From IMG/VR virus record IMGVR_UViG_3300031758_000142, positions 1 to 44,904 of that record: a DNA stretch of 44,904 nt. One strand, given 5' to 3'. This document shows positions 1 through 7,018 of the stretch, piece by piece. Positions within the stretch are counted from its first letter, which is position 1; the number at the start of each line of letters is the position of its first letter. The notes under the pieces were generated by a model. The model worked only from the letters and a program-made list of their open reading frames with translations. It had not been told where the DNA came from and searched no databases. The position numbers and the translations under genes were made by a program. This DNA is from a virus.

Positions 1-57
1 GTTGTTTTGCTTGGCTATTTGTTCAATAGTGTAAGTTTGTTGTTTATTGTTTGTCAT
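1..57 (-). CDS. Partial hypothetical protein (N-terminus only)
   Basis: An ATG at 57 opens a frame that stays open to the left window edge, giving 19 residues (start MTNNKQQTYTIEQIAKQ). The start overlaps the stop of an 18-codon frame by ATGA, the junction used throughout this operon. The rest of the gene lies outside the window, so no function can be given. Confidence 0.5.
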   Translation of the reverse strand, partial: MTNNKQQTYTIEQIAKQNN

Positions 58-110
58 TGCTTAGATTTTGTTTTTAATTGTCCGTACCATTCTGAAAATT
101 TCTTGTTCAT
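54..110 (-). CDS. Possible 18-aa micro-ORF
   Basis: A short frame (MNKKFSEWYGQLKTKSKQ) is linked by ATGA overlaps on both sides: to an 8-codon frame at 107-133 before it and to the partial gene starting at 57 after it. The 8-codon frame has the best Shine-Dalgarno-like sequence nearby (AGGAGGT, 4 nt before its ATG). The chain could be translational coupling into the next real gene rather than functional peptides. The call rests only on the junctions. Confidence 0.25.
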   Translation of the reverse strand: MNKKFSEWYGQLKTKSKQ

Positions 111-119
111 ATTATTTGT

Positions 120-257
120 TTATTGTTGCTCATTGTTACCTCCTTGTGTATTTAAATAGTCTGCATAGTTCTGAGCCCAATACTCTTGCTGAAATAAACC
201 AATCGGTTTCTTGTCGTAGTACACACGCCATTGCTGTATACCATTAATCGTAGCCAT
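120..257 (-). CDS. Hypothetical 45-aa protein
   Basis: A 45-codon frame starts MATINGIQQWRVYYDKKPIG and ends in a Gln/Asn-rich tail. The aromatic and charged body looks like a small folded phage protein, but I do not recognise the family. It starts 8 nt after the upstream gene ends (265). Its tail encodes AGGAGGT, the ribosome-binding sequence for the next tiny frame. Confidence 0.5.
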   Translation of the reverse strand: MATINGIQQWRVYYDKKPIGLFQQEYWAQNYADYLNTQGGNNEQQ

Positions 258-264
258 AACAACT

Positions 265-528
265 CTAGCCCTCATTCCATTCTCCATTTTGAATTGACTT
301 AATCAAAGATTTGAATCCATCCCAAGTATAAAACTTAACTGAGTAATTCAAGATCGATCCATACCAAACATCATTTCTGTTGTCATCTGGAGCCAAGTGT
401 AGAACAACACTATTGACAGCCAATTCGAAATAATGATAAACTTTAGTGTCTCCGGTTTCGGAGGTTGTTAGCGTTTTTTTCACGAACTGAAAGTTTTTCT
501 TCAGTTGGATTGCATTTCGTAGAGTCAT
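265..528 (-). CDS. Hypothetical 87-aa protein
   Basis: An 87-residue frame with a basic N-terminus, a hydrophobic strand (residues ~35-47) and a C-terminal WDGFKSLIKSIQ segment that looks helical. It overlaps the preceding frame (443-691) by 86 nt, much more than other junctions here. The overlap holds a run of eight A residues on the coding strand, so a shift from the upstream frame into this one is possible. Family not recognised. Confidence 0.55.
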   Translation of the reverse strand: MTLRNAIQLKKNFQFVKKTLTTSETGDTKVYHYFELAVNSVVLHLAPDDNRNDVWYGSILNYSVKFYTWDGFKSLIKSIQNGEWNEG

Positions 529-691
529 ATATTTTTTTTATTTGAGTTTGAAGGTTTTGAAAAAATTCATTAAAGGTAACGGTTTCATCTGGAGAGCAGA
601 CACTTTGTGCCTTGGGGTTATGCTCACAGATTTGAAATGGGATTTCTTTTATCTCAATCATAGTTGCTGGTTTTTTAGTGGGACATTTCAT
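443..691 (-). CDS. Hypothetical 82-aa protein, possibly frameshift-linked to the next gene
   Basis: The start (MKCPTKKPATMIEIKEIPF) overlaps the stop of the 48-aa membrane gene by ATGA, which supports it. Four cysteines occur (residues 3, 22, 32 and 61). The last ~28 codons overlap the 87-aa gene in another frame and are very polar, so the true product may end there or continue by +1 slippage at the A8 tract near 531-538. No family recognised. Confidence 0.42.
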   Translation of the reverse strand: MKCPTKKPATMIEIKEIPFQICEHNPKAQSVCSPDETVTFNEFFQNLQTQIKKIYDSTKCNPTEEKLSVREKNANNLRNRRH

Positions 692-834
692 TCTAATAAA
701 TTAGGTAAAAGATATTTCTTTTCAATGGTACACAAGGCATTCACCTCTCGAATACTAGCCACTACGCCATACAAACATACGCAAATGTAGATGACAAACA
801 GCGTGGCGAGTATTCTTTTCTTGAAACTTTGCAT
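688..834 (-). CDS. Small single-pass membrane protein (48 aa)
   Basis: The 48-residue product has a basic N-terminus (MQSFKKR) followed by one hydrophobic segment, ILATLFVIYICVCLYGVVAS (residues ~9-28), and a short polar tail. This predicts an inner-membrane protein with a cytoplasmic N-terminus. Its stop overlaps the next start by ATGA. A lysis role is conceivable because a membrane-anchored lysin lies about 640 bp upstream in the same operon, but nothing in the sequence proves it. Confidence 0.5.
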   Translation of the reverse strand: MQSFKKRILATLFVIYICVCLYGVVASIREVNALCTIEKKYLLPNLLE

Positions 835-842
835 ACTATATT

Positions 843-1154
843 TTACAATATTATATTATCTTTTTCAAAATTCCAAGTTTTTATGGCAGCCTTCCAATTT
901 TTCATTTTGTTTTTTCCAATCATCCAATTCTTGGACTCATAGAAGTTCCAAAACTTATCCGCTTGCATAAAGGGATGGCGAACATTCTGTCTCTTGAGCT
1001 CCATAGCAACTTCTTGTAGTGCCGGAGGCTCGAATCGTTTACTCTTGGGTTCTCTGATTTTCCCCAATGTTTCCACTACTGCCTCATTGGTTCTCCATTT
1101 CGGTTCTATCTGATTGAGGATGTACTCGAACATATCAACTATTTCTTTGCTCAT
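843..1154 (-). CDS. Replication-accessory-like protein with C-terminal WKxA(I/V)xTW motif (103 aa)
   Basis: Residues ~65-95 read KFWNFYESKNWMIGKNKMKN followed by WKAAIKTW. From memory, this tail is common at the C-terminus of replication-initiator or primosome-like proteins of Bacteroidota phages and mobile elements, where it follows a helical region. Here almost only the tail module is present. The start overlaps the end of the DnaA domain IV-like gene by 20 bp, which fits a shared replication role. That role is inference. Confidence 0.55.
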   Translation of the reverse strand: MSKEIVDMFEYILNQIEPKWRTNEAVVETLGKIREPKSKRFEPPALQEVAMELKRQNVRHPFMQADKFWNFYESKNWMIGKNKMKNWKAAIKTWNFEKDNIIL

Positions 1155-1470
1155 ATAATTTGATTGCTTGGTTTAGTATGTGTAATTGTAATTCATAATT
1201 ATCTGGATCGCTTTTCCATTTCTCTATGCGATTGACCGACTGAAGGATTGTTGAATGCGTCTTGTAATTTAGCAAAACAAACACGGTCTTCAGGGGCATC
1301 TTGACAAGTTCCATCAGCATATAGGCGTAGATTTGACGTAGCATCACTTCGTGTTCATCTAGCGTGCGAACAGTCTCCCATAGTTCACGAGGTACACCAC
1401 TGGCTTCCTCGATGCTTTCGAGCACATAATTCTTACGAACATTGTGCATTTTTAATTCAATGGTAATCAT
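1135..1470 (-). CDS. DnaA domain IV-like DNA-binding protein (111 aa)
   Basis: Residues ~45-82 resemble the origin-binding domain IV of DnaA: a helix RQIYAYMLMELVKMPL, a short helix-turn, then KTHSTILQSVNRI. The last part matches the DnaA signature (R/K)DHTTVLHAxRKI, with Thr71-His72-Ser73-Thr74 in place of DHTT. The protein lacks the DnaA AAA+ ATPase and domain I, so it could bind DnaA boxes without forming an ATP-driven filament. It may be a phage origin-binding protein or a competitor of host DnaA. It sits next to another replication-like gene. Confidence 0.65.
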   Translation of the reverse strand: MITIELKMHNVRKNYVLESIEEASGVPRELWETVRTLDEHEVMLRQIYAYMLMELVKMPLKTVFVLLNYKTHSTILQSVNRIEKWKSDPDNYELQLHILNQAIKLYEQRNS

Positions 1471-1472
1471 AT

Positions 1473-1967
1473 TTATTTCAGATTTTTTAGTTGACGGATA
1501 TAATTTGGATCAGATGCATATACTCCATCTATTTGTTTCAAGTAATGGTCCTGTATGTGGATGTAGCATTTGATGTTGTCTTCATAGGTTTTGTACTTGG
1601 CATAAACACCATACTTACCATCGACATATTTGCATTTGTGGTAGGTGATACCAAACATATTTTTTGCATTTTTTCCTACATTACTCTTCCCAACATTTGA
1701 TTCTAATTTGGCTTGAGCCAATGCCACATTGGGCAGAACGCATCCGTTCTTGTGCAAACAATTAACAATTGCCTCTTCAGACAATTCAATATCTTTAATT
1801 TTATCAGCAGTTGGATTAACTACTTTGTATACTATTTTGATTGATTCCTGGCGAAACGTCAGCAGGATAATACTAATTACGAGTAGGGCTATCAGACCTA
1901 TGCTCAAAGGTTTGTATTTGTTCTTAAAAGGAACAAGCTCAAGGTTACTATTTAGTTTGTAGTTCAT
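1473..1967 (-). CDS. Membrane-anchored glucosaminidase-like peptidoglycan hydrolase (164 aa)
   Basis: The N-terminus is polar, followed by a transmembrane segment at residues ~20-38 (LSIGLIALLVISIILLTF) that would act as an uncleaved signal anchor. The soluble part matches the GH73/LytG-like glucosaminidase fold: LAQAKLESNVGKS around the likely catalytic Glu89, AKNMFGI at 101-107, then a YKTYEDNIKCYIHIQDHYL segment. Such enzymes cut the glycan backbone of peptidoglycan. As the only lysin seen here it may be the endolysin or serve in entry. It overlaps the recombinase gene by 20 bp. Confidence 0.7.
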   Translation of the reverse strand: MNYKLNSNLELVPFKNKYKPLSIGLIALLVISIILLTFRQESIKIVYKVVNPTADKIKDIELSEEAIVNCLHKNGCVLPNVALAQAKLESNVGKSNVGKNAKNMFGITYHKCKYVDGKYGVYAKYKTYEDNIKCYIHIQDHYLKQIDGVYASDPNYIRQLKNLK

Positions 1968-2634
1968 AAATATTATTATTTAGGATTTTTTGTATTGTAC
2001 TTGCATGAAATTTTCCATTTTTAGCACCCGTAATTCCTTGGGAGTTAAAGTGTTGGGCAATTTGACGTAGTGAGTGACCTTCTGCCTTAAGGGTGGAAAC
2101 GGTTTGGACCAACTCCAATTGCTTTGGGTCTTCGACTAAAATACCATTGTCATTCTTATATCCCAATGGAGGGTATGCACAATAGACTTTCTTATTCTTT
2201 TTCAGATTGTTCTTGACGGATCGTGTGTACTCACCGGTAACATCTGATTGGTATTCTGCAAAGACAGCCATAAGGTTACGCATTGCTTTACCCGATGAAC
2301 CGCTCATCTCCGGTTCTTCAATGGAATAGAACTTAATCTTTTTCTTTTCCAATAGGTCCATATGGTTGATAAAGTCCCGAAGGTTACGAGCAAAACGTGT
2401 ACTGTGCCATACGATGAGAGACGAAACTCCACCTTTGTTGATGCGTTTCATCATATCTTGGAAGCCGGGGCGTTTAGTATTTTTTCCACTAAAGCCTGCA
2501 TCTTCATAAATATTTTCCAGAAAGAGCCCCTTCTTCTGACAGAAGTCAATAATTCTTTCCACTTGGTTGTCAAGAGATGTACCCTTGTCAGCCTGCATAT
2601 CGGTTGAAACTCGGATGTAACCAATCGCATTCAT
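1948..2634 (-). CDS. Serine site-specific recombinase (resolvase/invertase type, 228 aa)
   Basis: The start at 2634 is chosen because it gives the canonical MNAIGYIRVST opening and overlaps the previous stop by ATGA. Arg8 and nucleophile Ser10 are present, as are SLDNQ, DAGFSGKNTKRPGF and HSTRFARN. The Asp that usually precedes the conserved Arg in the last motif is Thr79, while Arg80 and Arg83 are kept. After ~150 residues of catalytic domain comes a short Recombinase-type helical region ending in ASTIQKILNN. At 228 aa it is resolvase/invertase size, much shorter than large serine integrases, so it may resolve or invert DNA rather than integrate. Confidence 0.85.
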   Translation of the reverse strand: MNAIGYIRVSTDMQADKGTSLDNQVERIIDFCQKKGLFLENIYEDAGFSGKNTKRPGFQDMMKRINKGGVSSLIVWHSTRFARNLRDFINHMDLLEKKKIKFYSIEEPEMSGSSGKAMRNLMAVFAEYQSDVTGEYTRSVKNNLKKNKKVYCAYPPLGYKNDNGILVEDPKQLELVQTVSTLKAEGHSLRQIAQHFNSQGITGAKNGKFHASTIQKILNNNIYELQTK

Positions 2635-2915
2635 AATCTTGTTCCTTTCATAATTTTTACAATTAATTCTTGTTTGCTGATTCCTTTGATAATACAATAC
2701 TCATTAATGTAGGGTAACATAAAATCTCTTATCGGTATGGAAACCATAACGTGTTGAGGATTATTCTCTAAGTCACGAGCCAATAACTTTCTATTTGTTC
2801 TGATGCGATTCTCAAGGGATACAGATAAATAGTTCATCGCTGTTTTCTGATCATCGTGTTTAGCATAGAACTCTTCGAGCTCAGCCTTGGGTATGTAAAT
2901 TTCAATCGTCCTCAT
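2631..2915 (-). CDS. Hypothetical 94-aa protein
   Basis: A charged protein with a strand-like start (MRTIEIYIPKAELEEFYAK), a helical middle and a hydrophobic C-terminal stretch. It is joined to the recombinase by ATGA and overlaps the acidic 134-aa gene by 14 bp. It might be a small DNA-binding partner of the recombinase, but I see no recognisable helix-turn-helix, so function is unknown. Confidence 0.6.
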   Translation of the reverse strand: MRTIEIYIPKAELEEFYAKHDDQKTAMNYLSVSLENRIRTNRKLLARDLENNPQHVMVSIPIRDFMLPYINEYCIIKGISKQELIVKIMKGTRL

Positions 2916-3306
2916 TGTCGTATATATAACATTCGTTTGCTATGTCGTAAATCTCTTCAGAAGGGATATCCAAAGCCTCGGCTACATCTACTGCTTCTTG
3001 AAATGATTCAAACCATAGATCCATCGTCACCTCATAGAAACTTTCGGTGGCGTTAACATCTATGTACAATGCTTTCTCAAAGTCATAGTCTACCTCGTAT
3101 TCCTTTTCGATATCAGGTATGTCAGCGGTAACTACATCTACTATCTCCTCAAAGGAAACGATATCGATGAGGTCTTCGTGGTAGTACTCGATGGGCACAA
3201 GGAAACCAATTTTTCTAATCGTACCATCAAAGGCGTTGAAACTTACATTGCCTTTGTTAACAAGTAGTTTGACTACTTCACGGAATTCAATACTATCTCT
3301 TTGCAT
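2902..3306 (-). CDS. Acidic hypothetical protein (134 aa)
   Basis: Strongly acidic, rich in Asp and Glu with clusters such as DIPDIEKEYEVDYDFEK and a tail ending YDNEDD. Small acidic phage proteins can mimic DNA or bind basic host proteins, but no specific family is recognised. The gene overlaps the methylase-like gene by 34 bp at its start. Confidence 0.55.
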   Translation of the reverse strand: MQRDSIEFREVVKLLVNKGNVSFNAFDGTIRKIGFLVPIEYYHEDLIDIVSFEEIVDVVTADIPDIEKEYEVDYDFEKALYIDVNATESFYEVTMDLWFESFQEAVDVAEALDIPSEEIYDIANECYIYDNEDD

Positions 3307-3899
3307 AATTCATAGGGGATTTGTGATCGAACATAAGAACCTTTCAGACCTTGGGTGCCGGTCCTGGAGCCACGAGGGGCTGAGATGTGGCAAGACATAC
3401 CATTCTTACACGCAGGGCGAGGACTCCAATCGTAGTTGTTTGTCCAAATATCTGTGGGTTTCATTCGGGTATCGCCATACTGACAATAGGTAACGGTCTG
3501 ACGGATGTGGGGAAGGACATCGAAGGAATTCATCTTACGCATCATACCACGAGGATTCTCAATGTACCAAATAAGGTGAGGATTCAAGGTGCGGAAGTAA
3601 TCGATGATTGCAATGGTCTTCTTGAGGATCTGTAGACCCATCAGAGCATCTTGTGTTTTGGGTCTCCGATTCATATCCCAATGCTTACCTATAGAGGCAA
3701 CAGAGAATGTAGTACACGGAGGAGATGCCCATATCATATCTGGGATGAATGGTACCTTACTTGTATCAAACTGATTGATATCAACTGCATAGTCAATACC
3801 ATCAAATGGTGTCCAATCAGAGGAGAATACCTCGTGACCTAACTCATCGCATATCTTACCGATACTGCGAGAACCTGCGAATAATTCTAATACCTTCAT
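3273..3899 (-). CDS. Cytosine-C5 DNA methylase-like protein, short form (208 aa)
   Basis: It has the AdoMet-binding start MKVLELFAGSRSIG and the catalytic loop ASPPCTTFS with nucleophile Cys62. Motif VI is ENP (114-116) rather than the usual ENV. There is no long target-recognition domain, and at 208 aa it is far shorter than classical C5 methylases (over 300 aa). The fold is clearly of the C5-methylase group, but site-specific methylation is not certain; non-specific methylation or another pyrimidine modification is possible. A second short form lies at 6350-7018 and a full-length enzyme at 14858-15988. Confidence 0.75.
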   Translation of the reverse strand: MKVLELFAGSRSIGKICDELGHEVFSSDWTPFDGIDYAVDINQFDTSKVPFIPDMIWASPPCTTFSVASIGKHWDMNRRPKTQDALMGLQILKKTIAIIDYFRTLNPHLIWYIENPRGMMRKMNSFDVLPHIRQTVTYCQYGDTRMKPTDIWTNNYDWSPRPACKNGMSCHISAPRGSRTGTQGLKGSYVRSQIPYELCKEIVLNSVK

Positions 3900-3901
3900 A
3901 A

Positions 3902-4192
3902 TTAAATGTCTTTTACAATTGCTACAACACCAGGGTTAACCCATTCTGCATACCATCCGTGGTCTCTAAGGAACTTAACAAGTTCATTGTGAACTCCTAA
4001 GTCCCAAAATTCATAGTTCTGAGTCCAATAGTTGAGCAGATCGTATCCATCCGAGGACATTACATCTGAATCCTCAGCTGATATAGAAAAGATGTTTGGT
4101 GATTTGTCAACCCATCCATTACCATCCTTGAAGATGGTCATCTTGGGGTACTTCTTTTGTAACTTGGTGATTAAACTTGCTTTGGTTGTCAT
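3902..4192 (-). CDS. Hypothetical 96-aa protein
   Basis: The product starts MTTKASLITKLQKKYPKM and has a Trp/Tyr-rich second half (YWTQNYEFWDLGVHNELVKF and DHGWYAEW). From memory, similar small proteins occur in other Bacteroidota phages and prophages without assigned function. Its start overlaps the previous stop by ATGA and it ends 2 nt before the short methylase-like gene begins. Confidence 0.6.
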   Translation of the reverse strand: MTTKASLITKLQKKYPKMTIFKDGNGWVDKSPNIFSISAEDSDVMSSDGYDLLNYWTQNYEFWDLGVHNELVKFLRDHGWYAEWVNPGVVAIVKDI

Positions 4193-4365
4193 AATAAATG
4201 TTTGATTTTAATGGTTGGAAATGATTGTTCTGCTTCATCCAAGGAAGCGAAGTATTGTTTGCCGGGGTGGTGTAAATCTTCTGAGATGTAATCCCATACA
4301 GATTCTACAATTGCATCATCTTCGATTGTGAAGTAATGCTGACCTTCTTCAAATGGATAACTCAT
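4189..4365 (-). CDS. Hypothetical 58-aa protein
   Basis: The frame starts MSYPFEEGQHYFTIEDDAIV and contains VWDYISEDLHHPG. It has ATGA overlaps at both ends, which strongly supports it as a translated gene. It is acidic and probably a single small domain. I recall similar short proteins in phages but no known function. Confidence 0.6.
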   Translation of the reverse strand: MSYPFEEGQHYFTIEDDAIVESVWDYISEDLHHPGKQYFASLDEAEQSFPTIKIKHLL

Positions 4366-4586
4366 AATACTATTTCTGTTGGTTCGGGAATGTACATTAA
4401 TTTATATTGTGGTAAAGCAGTACGCAATGCCTGGAGGTACTCGCTGTGGTCATACCACTCTTTTCCCCTTCTTTCTGCATACACCATTGGTTCTAAAACT
4501 TTCTCAATCTCCTCATAAGGAGCATCAGAGATTAATAACATATCCTCCTCAGAATAAGCGGTCGTTTTAATTTGATACAATTCCAT
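4362..4586 (-). CDS. Hypothetical 74-aa acidic protein
   Basis: A 74-residue acidic protein starting MELYQIKTTAYSEEDMLLIS with a helical middle (YEEIEKVLEPMVYAERRG). It starts 1 nt after the YubB-type gene ends and is ATGA-coupled to the next gene. No family recognised. Confidence 0.6.
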   Translation of the reverse strand: MELYQIKTTAYSEEDMLLISDAPYEEIEKVLEPMVYAERRGKEWYDHSEYLQALRTALPQYKLMYIPEPTEIVL

Positions 4587-4587
4587 A

Positions 4588-5283
4588 TTAGTTTAGTTTA
4601 AGTTCTTGTAAAACATTTGTAGGTACGGGGCAAGATGTATCGTAATCGTAATAGTAACCGGCATCTGCACCTTCACCTAAATGGGTATCAGATATGTCTG
4701 TGAGCAATTGACAGATTTCACCTTCTTCTGATTTTGTAGTAACATCAGACCATTGTGGTGCATCATACTCACTATGCTCTACACATATACCGTTCTCGTA
4801 CACAAACTCACCACCCCATCCTTGCTCTTCTTGATAGGCAAGAATGAAATCGGGGAAATCTTGTGCCAGTTTGTTAAGAATCGCAGGTTCAAACAAAGAC
4901 CAGGCGGTGGCGAAAGTGAGAGTATGACCATCGATTTCGTTATCGTAGCATCCCCATTTTGTACCCCAAATGTAATGAGCCCAATCATACCAATTGTCCA
5001 CACCATACTTTTTGAGTAATGCATCTTGCATCTTTTCTGTAATAGGCTTGGGTTCATAATAAAAAGGTTGTGATCGATCGATTTTCTCATTCTCCTTCAT
5101 AATCTTTTTGTATTCGGTCTCAGATACAATTCTTGTAGGAGATGTAGTGTTACGAATCTCATCGGGCATAGGGAAATAATACCCACAGATACCATTGTTG
5201 GTGTTAGCGATGATTTGCAATTTCTCTTCTTGCTCTGGAGTCAAGTTATTCATTGCGAGGTGGTAGTAAACATGATTTGGCAT
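4588..5283 (-). CDS. YubB ferredoxin-like domain protein (DUF1281/Api92-like, 231 aa)
   Basis: It opens with MPNHVYYHLAMNNLTPEQ, the usual start of the Api92/DUF1281 family, followed by YYFPMPDEIR. The central YGVDNWYDWAHYIWGTKWGC block and TLTFATAWS are the most conserved parts of the YubB ferredoxin-like fold. The C-terminal third (DYDTSCPVP region) is acidic. These proteins are common in phages and conjugative plasmids. Their biochemical role is not established; despite the name there is no iron-sulfur cluster signature. Confidence 0.75.
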   Translation of the reverse strand: MPNHVYYHLAMNNLTPEQEEKLQIIANTNNGICGYYFPMPDEIRNTTSPTRIVSETEYKKIMKENEKIDRSQPFYYEPKPITEKMQDALLKKYGVDNWYDWAHYIWGTKWGCYDNEIDGHTLTFATAWSLFEPAILNKLAQDFPDFILAYQEEQGWGGEFVYENGICVEHSEYDAPQWSDVTTKSEEGEICQLLTDISDTHLGEGADAGYYYDYDTSCPVPTNVLQELKLN

Positions 5284-5287
5284 AGTC

Positions 5288-5443
5288 TTAGTTTTCTGAT
5301 TCGTTTATGTCTTCCATTTGTAATACTTTGTCCCACGCCCAATTTAAGGCGTGAATAATTTTCTCTGTTGGTTCGTCTTGCTCAAAGGTCATCATCACAT
5401 TGATTGCATCATCGATACCATTTAAAATTTCTTGCTTTGTCAT
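5288..5443 (-). CDS. Hypothetical 51-aa acidic protein
   Basis: A 51-codon frame starts MTKQEILNGIDDAINVMMTF and continues through HALNWAWDKVLQM, which predicts two helices. It lies between genes with 4-nt gaps on both sides, so it fits the operon spacing. No family recognised. Confidence 0.55.
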   Translation of the reverse strand: MTKQEILNGIDDAINVMMTFEQDEPTEKIIHALNWAWDKVLQMEDINESEN

Positions 5444-5447
5444 AGTT

Positions 5448-5618
5448 TTATTTAAGGATAAGGTTGTTTAAAAGTTCAGCGATTTTTGAAAGTTGTGACA
5501 ATTGCTCGATATATGCTTGTCTTGATTCGGGCTGATGGTTTAGATTCAATTCAAGTTCATCGATGGCTTCGTGCAATGCACCAAGCATTTGGTCTAATTC
5601 TTCTGTTGTGTATTTCAT
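5448..5618 (-). CDS. Hypothetical 56-aa helical protein
   Basis: The product (MKYTTEELDQMLGALHEAID and onward) is almost entirely helix-forming, with regularly spaced Leu and Ile that suggest a two-helix hairpin or coiled coil. It lies 4 nt from the genes on either side. Function unknown. Confidence 0.55.
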   Translation of the reverse strand: MKYTTEELDQMLGALHEAIDELELNLNHQPESRQAYIEQLSQLSKIAELLNNLILK

Positions 5619-5622
5619 TTTT

Positions 5623-5946
5623 TTATTTGTTGAGGTAAATGGTTTGTACTTTAGTTCTGCTTAATTGTCCCCACTTGTCGTAGAATTCACCGATGGTAAT
5701 CTCAAAGATGTAATCATCGATAGATTCGACATCGTATCTGCCCGATTCCATCTTCTGTAGGGCATTGATAATCTTGCGAGAGTTACGCTCCAAGTTGTAG
5801 TAATTACCACCACAACCACATCGGCAACAGTTACCTCTACCTTCATACATCTGATCGATCTGACCCAAGGAAAAAGTAATCTCCTTGGGTTCGGGTACTC
5901 CCAGTTCGGGAGAGTGCATTGGTGTGTGTGTTATCTTAAACTCCAT
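5623..5946 (-). CDS. Cys-rich motif protein (107 aa)
   Basis: A compact CCRCGCGGNYY motif sits at residues ~40-50, with four cysteines in a six-residue span that could bind a metal. The flanks are mixed strand and helix (ITFSLGQIDQMYEGRGN before, SRKIINALQKMESG after). I recall the same cysteine motif in other Bacteroidota phage proteins of unknown function. The start overlaps the upstream gene by 11 bp. Confidence 0.6.
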   Translation of the reverse strand: MEFKITHTPMHSPELGVPEPKEITFSLGQIDQMYEGRGNCCRCGCGGNYYNLERNSRKIINALQKMESGRYDVESIDDYIFEITIGEFYDKWGQLSRTKVQTIYLNK

Positions 5947-6319
5947 AACTATTTTCGATTGTTTTGATTTGTGCTTTGTATGTATCTATTTCTCTTTCCA
6001 ACTTCTCGATAGATTCGATTAGTTCGGCTTTCAAATTTTCCATCTTGAGCAAACTCCAAATGGCATCATCAATAGCCTTAACTTGCTGATCCCAATATGG
6101 TGATGGAAAGAAGAACTCTGGTGAATACAATTCATCTCCTTGTTTCTCAAGTTCACGAATAACGAACGATGTAATTCCTGGATTGTGAGTAGTAAGGAAG
6201 TGGAGATCGATGTCTTCAAGTCCTTGTGAATAACTAACTGATACCAATGAGCCATCCTCGATGGTTAGGTAAATGTTGCGGTCTGATTCTTCTACATAAC
6301 TAATAATTGAGTGTATCAT
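5936..6319 (-). CDS. Hypothetical protein with C-terminal coiled coil (127 aa)
   Basis: The N-terminal ~60 residues look like a small strand-rich domain (IYLTIEDGSLVSVSYSQG). Residues ~90-125 form a clear coiled coil (NLKAELIESIEKLEREIDTY and onward). It is preceded by a TAnnTTTG promoter box at 6339-6346, 19 nt before the ATG, so it may begin its own transcription unit inside the operon. Function unknown. Confidence 0.6.
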   Translation of the reverse strand: MIHSIISYVEESDRNIYLTIEDGSLVSVSYSQGLEDIDLHFLTTHNPGITSFVIRELEKQGDELYSPEFFFPSPYWDQQVKAIDDAIWSLLKMENLKAELIESIEKLEREIDTYKAQIKTIENSYGV

Positions 6320-6338
6320 ATACGATAGGTTTAGTGTA

Positions 6339-6346
6339 CAAATATA
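6339..6346 (-). promoter_or_regulatory. Candidate -7 promoter box TATATTTG
   Basis: On the minus strand this reads TATATTTG, a perfect match to the Bacteroidota -7 element TAnnTTTG. It lies in the 30-bp gap between two genes, 19 nt upstream of the ATG at 6319, an appropriate place for an internal promoter of the left operon. Confidence 0.5.
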
Positions 6347-6349
6347 GTA

Positions 6350-7018
6350 TTATTTATTAAAATTTATTACAAATTCAGAATATTGTTCGGCAATGGCTTT
6401 TGCGATGCCCGGAAAAGTAGTGTTACGAATCTTTTGTCTTTCGATTGGGTCTTTTGTTTTTTGGAATGCATCGGCATACCATTTGGGTTGTCTTTTGGTT
6501 CTACCTGTTTTCTTACAAGTCCATTCGATAAATTCACCTTTGGAAACGATATCTGTGGGAGTGAGAGATGGCAAATTCTTGAGCCATAGGCAAGTAGATT
6601 TTTGGAATGGGTCTCCGAACTGCCACGGCTGAATGATTTGGTCAGCCTTACGAAACTGAGAGGACATAATACCGATTGGATTCTCAACTGCGATGTGAGG
6701 GATAGGAGCATTATACAACTCCATAAAGAAGTCAATAGCATCTTGGCGATCTTGCTGACGAGTCGGATACTTTTCTGCGTATTCGGGCTTGAACCAACGG
6801 TTGCCTGCAAGGGTCAGATAGGTACAAGGTGGATGGGCAATTAACAAATCCCACTCATATGCATTGATGACATTGCGAACATCAGACTGATAATGGTATG
6901 GTGAATTGTCAATTGATGGGACGATGTCACAAGAGAATGCATCGTGTCCAAGTTTACGGAATTCGTTACGGATAGCACCGCTGAACTCACAAGCGATTAA
7001 TACTTTTAGTTTTCTCAT
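6350..7018 (-). CDS. Cytosine-C5 DNA methylase-like protein, short form (222 aa)
   Basis: It begins MRKLKVLIACEFSGAIRNEF (AdoMet-binding strand and loop) and has LLIAHPPCTYLTLAGNRWF with candidate catalytic Cys65. Motif VI is VENPIG (ENP at 112-114) instead of ENV. The catalytic loop replaces the usual PPCQ(P/G)FS by PPCTYLT, and there is no large target-recognition domain. Proteins of this type are often annotated as DNA cytosine methylases in phages, but their activity is poorly defined. It is only distantly similar to the other short form at 3273-3899. Its start overlaps the stop of the FlbD-like gene by ATGA. Confidence 0.7.
   Translation of the reverse strand: MRKLKVLIACEFSGAIRNEFRKLGHDAFSCDIVPSIDNSPYHYQSDVRNVINAYEWDLLIAHPPCTYLTLAGNRWFKPEYAEKYPTRQQDRQDAIDFFMELYNAPIPHIAVENPIGIMSSQFRKADQIIQPWQFGDPFQKSTCLWLKNLPSLTPTDIVSKGEFIEWTCKKTGRTKRQPKWYADAFQKTKDPIERQKIRNTTFPGIAKAIAEQYSEFVINFNK

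Noticed and set aside
2635-2697. Longer start (MYYQRN) for the serine recombinase
   Set aside because: The canonical YIRVST opening and ATGA coupling favour 2634.
6367-6810. Minus-strand frame of 147 aa inside the short methylase-like gene
   Set aside because: Shadow frame: it has no family-like pattern, unlike the overlapping frame in dcm, which has recognised conserved ends.
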